The notes under the pieces are model-generated. The model did not search any database. It was not told the DNA's origin and saw nothing but the letters and a program-made list of their open reading frames with translations. Positions 59,851 to 64,000 of a DNA stretch of 64,000 nucleotides are shown here, in pieces (within the stretch, counting starts at the first letter, position 1; each line of letters opens with the position of its first letter). The DNA is from Sambucus nigra (taxonomy: Eukaryota; Streptophyta; Magnoliopsida; Dipsacales; Adoxaceae), in assembly GCA_949130495.1 (NCBI GenBank), contig OX422221.1, positions 32,051,224-32,115,223 on the forward strand, given 5' to 3'. Position numbers and translations under genes: made by a program.

Positions 59851-60739
59851 CATGCTAAGTGCAATCGCAAGTTGATGCGAGGGAAACCGAGTGTTCGTGT
59901 AGGGACACTATTGTTGATTTTGGTTCCCGCTCGACATACAAAAGAACCTAAGCTACAGCTACACTTGACAAGAAAGTAGAGCGGTAAGTCGGGTATCGAG
60001 AATCCACAGGGAGTTATTAAATTTTAGATGTTAATTGTTTAATTACTTCAGGAATAAAAGTGTAAAAGATGATAGGTGGTTATGGTGACAAAATAAAAGG
60101 ATAAGTTAATGCTAGATTAAAGGAACCCAAGGATCGGGATCGCATTCTACCAAACGGTTCGAAACAACTACTAACTAGGGTTAAGGCTCGAAAGAAATCT
60201 AATCGAGCATTTACAATTAAGCATAAACATCACGCGAGAAGGAATTTAACCCAAAGTTGCGAGATAAAACGTTTAACTAAAAAATGATCACACGCGGATT
60301 AAACTCGGATTGTTGCTATAAACTCTAACGTTGCGTGACAAAGAAAGATAAACGCTTAGCAATCCAACTTTGATACGCGCGGTTTCAATTAAACGCGATT
60401 TTGCACTAAACCTAGTTTTCGGAGCTCGGGGCCCGAAAATGGCGGAAATGAAATCCCGACCCTATTTATTTAAGGGTGCATGGTGAGTTAAACTAAATTA
60501 TGCTAATTAGACTAAGAAAACAAGAATTAAAACATGTAAACTAGTTAGAAAGCATTGAAACTAAATTACAAGGCAAGAGGAGAAGAAGAACAAACTAGAT
60601 TAATGGAGAGGAAGTGAATAGTTCAATCTTACAAACCCATGGGTTGTCAATCCAAGAAGAAGAAGAAAGGAAATCTCCACACCAAACCCTAACTAAACTA
60701 TCTAATTCAGAATATCTCTAAGTATATCTGGTCTCCCTC

Positions 60740-60780
60740 TTATTACAACAAAAACCAACTTATATAGTAAGTTGTAATAA
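60740..60780 (-). promoter_or_regulatory. TATA box inside a perfect inverted repeat
   Basis: TTATTACAAC (60740-60749) and GTTGTAATAA (60771-60780) are exact reverse complements. Between them AACTTA..TAAGTT flanks the minus-strand TATA word at 60759-60767. It is a plausible LTR core promoter. The hairpin potential is seen directly; its function is inference. Confidence 0.55.
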
Positions 60781-60830
60781 AAGAAAAGAAGAAAGGAATC
60801 AAAGAAAATATCTGCAGGGGAAAAACAGGG

Positions 60831-60930
60831 GATCGATCAATCGACCCCTGGTGTCGATCGATCGACAGTGGAAAACGTGGCAAAAATAATAATGCTCGAT
60901 CGATCGACCCCCAAGCTCGATCGATCGATC
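60831..60930. repeat. Cluster of four CGATCGATCGAC-type palindromes
   Basis: GATCGATCAATCGAC, GTCGATCGATCGAC, CTCGATCGATCGAC and CTCGATCGATCGATC lie here. Aligning on the final TCGAC/TCGAT gives starts at 60841, 60862, 60904 and 60925, that is steps of 21, 42 and 21 bp. Confidence 0.93.
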
Positions 60931-62274
60931 AAGCAAGGGCAGGCTGCATTTTCCCCTACATTGGCATACAATCCAACGTCGCTCAAATCGCCGTAACTTT
61001 GTCGTTATGCATTGGAATCGCGCACCGTTCGCTGCCATGCGAAGCTAGCGAGGAGAACTACAACTTCCGTGTAGATGTCGGGCCAGGTGCCCAAACTGTA
61101 AAAAGACTAAAATGCCCTTGCGCGTGCGATAGTGTACGGAAATCGAGCGAAACGCATCTGAAGTTCACACTAAGCATCTAAACACCTACAAAAGCTCAAT
61201 TAACCCCTGAAAAACATGTTAACATAGAAATCCGAGGGTTGTCTGGTTAACGAGCATAAATATAGGGAATAATATACCCGAGGGGGCTAATAACGCGTAT
61301 GTTAACGGGTGAAATACGTAATATTTCCGCCGAATCACACCCCCTAACTTACACATTGCTAGTCCCTAGCAATGAAATAAGATGCAATAAGAAGAACTAG
61401 TAAACCAACACGGGAGAGAGTATAAAAGTATGGTATAAAAGCAATGAAAAGATAAGGCCACTTTCGCGGGCGATTCGATTGCATTTAGCGTATGCAATAA
61501 GCCGTTAAACCCCTAGGTTACCCTAGTGGACGAGTGTCGTCACGTGAGGGTTTTCAGTGATGGAACCCACAAACATCATAAAGTTTCCTCAAAGTATGCC
61601 CAATCAAGTAAGACAAACTCATCAGTGCGAACAAGATTTCAACATGTTATTAGCATAGCAAACGAATTCGCATGAGAAGTCCGTAGTTATTATCATTATA
61701 GAATGAACCTCAATGAATTGAAACTCTAACATGTGGTAAGGGAGTGAGCATATGCAAAGAATGATTTGGCGAAGAACTTAAATAATTCGGATACTAGACA
61801 TCAAAGCATGCATACATTCAATCCTCATGGGCATTACGCTCAACAAATGAATTCACTATGAAAAGGGAGGTAATACACGGGACATGCGGGCATAAGAGTA
61901 AATGTAAATGGAAACTAGGCCGCACACATGTCACAGAAGAAGAACGCTATATATAAACTGAAAAATTGTAATCTCAATGAAAGGATATCGCACACTAAAA
62001 GAGGCGAAATGCATTTTCACAGATTATCACAACTATTATAACTTTTGAATTACATCAACCTAAGATCACATAGGACTTGTAATAGGGTTGTAATGTATGG
62101 CTAGGTTAAGGTACGAAATGAAAGGTATGTATATACGGATTCAAAGTGTTTGGGGATGAAACTCGGAATAATGTAAAAAGTGGGCAATATCAAAAGTTGG
62201 ACAAGAATGTCCAAACGAGCATAGATATAACAATCGAGAGAGTAATCAAAGCTTATTGAAACACTACAAACAAT

Positions 62275-62365
62275 ATTTACAACTTTCTCTTTCTTTTTCT
62301 TTTCTTCCTTTTTCTCACTTTTTCTTTTGTTTTCTTTTCTTTTTGCTTTTTCTTTTTCTGACACT
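62275..62365. repeat. T/C-rich low-complexity tract
   Basis: A pyrimidine run with TTTTCTTT units. Lys/Glu-rich peptides read from the minus strand here are artefacts of the repeat. Confidence 0.85.
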
Positions 62366-63606
62366 TCTTACTCTTTTCATACTCAAATTGCAACCACACA
62401 ACAATAATAACATTCAATTCCAAGCAACAATCCAAACAAGGGTATGTAAGGTAATATATATGGTATAAAACTCCAATTTGGAGTTGGTTATGGGATTTTG
62501 GATAGTGAAAAGAAAGGCTAGTATTTAGGCTCAAGTGGGTTGACTAGGGAACATATAAAAGGTGAGGTCAAGGTCATATGGGTGATATACCAAAGAGGTC
62601 CTATGATCATTTCACAAAGTAAACGCAATTCACGAGTCAAAACAACATATGAAAATCATCCTCAAGTAACACATTTCAAGTATGAACTCAATTAATGAAC
62701 GGTCAATGAAAGAATAAAGAGATTACCGACGAATTTAACGTTTTCAAAGAGGAAAGAATAGTGTATACACTCACAAATGAAGATAAGTATCTAATCTCAC
62801 TCGGTGTAAGTATATACAATGCAGCAAAAGCATACCGAGTTATAAAAATCTTAAGCCAATTCAATATAACAAGAATGGTGCATATGTTCACGGATAAAGT
62901 TTAATTCATGAAGTTATTCATAATATCAATGATTTAGGGACTAAAATCTAATAACTTCTAAAATCGAGAACATGCATAGTTGAATTGTCTATTTGATCGG
63001 GCAATTATTAAAATTTATCTTTGGAATCAGGGCAAAATACCCAATAAAGGAGAAAAAAGAAAGAAAATATTTTTGAAATTTTTCAAATTTTTCACAAAAG
63101 CATGCTTTGTAACTAAATTGTAATCAAATCCAAGGACAAAACAGCAAAATGGATAAAATATCCTACACCCCCTAACTTAAATGTTGCATTGTCCCCAATG
63201 CGTCCATTAAAGAACACAACACAAAGCTAGTAAAAGAATGATATTACCCACACGTGGAGCGATCTCCATAAGTACAAGTGCAAATGAAGCTGCAAAACAA
63301 GTTAGTACAAAGCATATGAAGAATATGTACCGATGTATTAGGTTAAGAGAATCTATGTCACAAGTCACAATAATATAGAGGGGTTGAAGTGCAAATACTA
63401 GATAAATTGATGGTGAACTTTTTGATTTTATAAAATGGAAGGTCACACACATCAAAATCCAATAAACAACCACAAACTACATTTTCATTTCTCATTTCAT
63501 AAGTTCAATACAAAATTACTTAATACATTACAACTTCTGAAATAAAAGAAATACAAATAAAAATAAAAATAAAAAGTACAATATACTATCCGATCCCAAA
63601 AATACA

Positions 63607-64000
63607 AAAACAACCCCATACAACAACAGCCTAGTGGCCAGAACCACTAGGATCGGAGGGGTCCTAAAAATAAGGAGGCACTGGTGAGTCGGAATCACTG
63701 TGCTGCAGATAAAGATCTCTCATCATCCGCTGTATCATCCGGTAATCCTCTCTGCTCTGTGCCCTAGCCTACCTCTGCAAAGCCCACTCCTGCCGCTTCT
63801 CGGCCTGAAACTGCTCCTGCTGAGCCTGCTACTGATCCAGGCGGGACTCCCAAGTCGCCCACCTGAGCTGGGTCTCCTCCCAGCGCTGGTCCTGCACGGC
63901 CTGGTATGCCGCAAAGCGGGCATCATCCTCTGTGTGTGGCGGGTGAGAAACCTCACCCGTCTCCATTTCTCTGATCTCATTCTCCTCCTCGTCAGGCAAG
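63607..64000 (-). pseudogene. C-terminal part of a decayed retroelement reading frame
   Basis: From the window edge at 64000 the minus strand reads about 110 codons in one frame, Glu/Gln/Arg-rich (EENEIREMETGEVSHPPH, RFAAYQAVQDQRWEETQL, then QEQFQAEKRQEWALQ). TAG stops interrupt it at 63829-63831 and 63769-63771, and a third lies at 63664-63666. The first two fall in Gln-rich context, where CAG would restore the pattern. The protein looks helical and may be the end of a Gag or a plant-specific extra frame. No domain is recognisable, and the start lies outside the window. An 81-codon frame in another phase (63735-63980) overlaps it and is very Arg-rich, so I take it as a shadow. Confidence 0.5.

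Larger units (their letters stand above)
59851..63606 (-). mobile_element. Minus-strand LTR retrotransposon fragment, non-coding part
   Basis: On the minus strand, GGGGACAATGCAACATTTAAG then TTAGGGGGTGTAGG (63165-63200) and GGGACTAGCAATGTGTAAG then TTAGGGGGTGTG (61337-61378) are words common in 3' regions of plant gypsy-like elements. A TATA box (minus CTATATAAG) at 60759-60767 lies inside an inverted repeat, suggesting an LTR around 59.9-61.3 kb. An ATCGAT-type palindrome cluster occupies 60831-60930. LTR ends and a partner LTR are not visible, so the boundaries are approximate. Confidence 0.5.

Noticed and set aside
62101..62534. Lys/Glu-rich frames near 62.3 kb
   Set aside because: They are translations of a T/C-rich low-complexity tract.

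Overview
The window is plant nuclear DNA, most likely from a flowering plant. It is AT-rich and dominated by LTR retrotransposons, many nested in one another, with decayed relics and microsatellites between them. I found no intact host protein gene, tRNA, rRNA or CRISPR array. The species cannot be named from this sequence. The density and nesting suggest heterochromatin or a repeat-rich intergenic region.

Layout. 1-7580: relic of an intron-rich gene of unknown function. It has an S/T/P-rich reading frame, then a chain of short exon-like blocks, then three tandem copies of a ~1.64 kb unit. 8400-10965 (minus): pol relic of a Ty3/gypsy element of the Tat type. 10970-12620: LTR-like AT-rich DNA. 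13720-15420 (minus): a second Tat-type pol relic. 16990-19245 (minus): a Ty1/copia pol relic. 20798-30905 (minus): a young, almost complete Ty3/gypsy chromovirus (Tekay/Del-like) with ~2.66 kb LTRs, disabled by two in-frame stops, one frameshift and a lost reverse transcriptase catalytic aspartate. About 31000-35942 (plus): an older relative, with LTR, primer site, gag and the start of protease. It is cut by an Athila-like element at 35943.

The Athila-like LTR and leader are interrupted by a complete 5,855 bp non-autonomous LTR element (37987-43841, 707 bp LTRs, target duplication GTTGT). That element has no recognisable protein and consists largely of 21, 42 and 56 bp repeats. A second Athila-like LTR with a gag-like frame (about 44000-47290) is interrupted by a complete Ty1/copia element of SIRE/Opie type (47291-57188, minus, ~2.0 kb LTRs, target duplication GCATG). 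The interrupted frame resumes at 57189, and its 3' region runs to about 59850. From about 59850 to the window end lies a further minus-strand LTR element fragment with a decayed Q/E-rich reading frame.

Order of events by nesting: the old Tekay-like relic came first, then the Athila-like elements, then the non-autonomous element and the copia element. The chromovirus at 20.8-30.9 kb is also young, because its LTRs differ by only a few percent by eye. The most unusual signals are ATCGAT-centred palindromes spaced at ~21/42 bp in two unrelated element families, the chain of exon-like blocks whose lengths are multiples of three, and a set of in-frame stops in the young elements that are all consistent with C-to-T change.
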